From: an uncultured Rhodopirellula sp.
GTDB taxonomy: Bacteria; Planctomycetota; Planctomycetia; Pirellulales; Pirellulaceae
NCBI GenBank assembly: GCA_913061385.1
Contig: CAJXTM010000011.1
Location: 1-16,754 of the forward strand
DNA length: 16,754 bases
Direction: 5' to 3'
Position numbers and translations under genes: made by a program. The notes below the pieces were generated by a model. The model searched no databases. It was not told the DNA's origin and saw only the letters and a list, made by a program, of their open reading frames with translations. Shown in pieces: positions 16,719 to 16,754 of this stretch; the first letter of the stretch is position 1, and every line of letters begins with the position of its first letter.

Positions 16719-16754
16719 CTGTCTCTTATACACATCTGACGCTGCCGACGACTC
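16719..16754. other. Nextera/Tn5 sequencing adapter remnant (right end)
   Basis: CTGTCTCTTATACACATCT (16719-16737) is the Tn5 mosaic end. It is followed by GACGCTGCCGACGA (16738-16751), the Nextera Read-1 adapter, and three further bases. It is the reverse complement of the left end. This is not genomic sequence. Confidence 0.98.

Overview
The window looks like one assembled contig from a planctomycete, most likely of the Pirellulales. The evidence is the combination of a signal-peptide-bearing F-ATPase b subunit, few clear Shine-Dalgarno sequences, a Rho_N/DUF4912 protein, a secreted ThuA-like protein, and secreted PQQ-type beta-propeller proteins carrying a methyltransferase-like insert. 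The phylum is an inference from gene content. Both contig ends are sequencing adapter (Tn5 mosaic end plus Nextera Read-1 sequence, 1-26 and 16719-16754). The outermost genes are therefore cut artificially, and the apparent stop of the last gene is false.

The first half (27-8247, all minus strand) is an F1Fo ATP synthase operon in the classical order. In transcription order it runs atpZ-like, a four-helix membrane protein in the atpI position, atpB (a), atpE (c), atpF (b), atpH (delta), atpA (alpha), atpG (gamma), atpD (beta) and atpC (epsilon, cut at the contig end). Catalytic and coupling residues are intact: both P-loops, the beta catalytic Glu, the alpha Arg finger, the a-subunit Arg and the c-ring Glu. 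The c subunit lacks the usual Na+ ligands, so a proton-coupled enzyme is expected. Junctions within the operon range from 2 to 137 bases. The two longest flank atpE and contain a U-rich tract and a hairpin that may help set the excess of c subunit.

A gene-poor stretch of about 1.1 kb (8248-9330) separates the atp operon from a divergent plus-strand block. It holds a perfect 15-bp palindrome and a small terminator-like hairpin, and no gene I can support.

The second half carries, in order: a Rho_N + histone-H1-like linker + DUF4912 protein (+); a strong intrinsic terminator; a secreted ThuA-domain protein (+); a convergent FxsA-family membrane protein (-); a possible small hydrophobic protein that overlaps the next gene by GTGA; a monoacylglycerol-lipase-type alpha/beta hydrolase (+); and a two-gene unit of secreted PQQ-type beta-propeller proteins joined by an ATGA overlap. 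The first propeller protein has an FnIII-like domain and a degenerate Rossmann methyltransferase-like module ahead of the propeller, and this is the most interesting architecture in the window. No CRISPR array, tRNA, rRNA, insertion sequence or integrase was seen.
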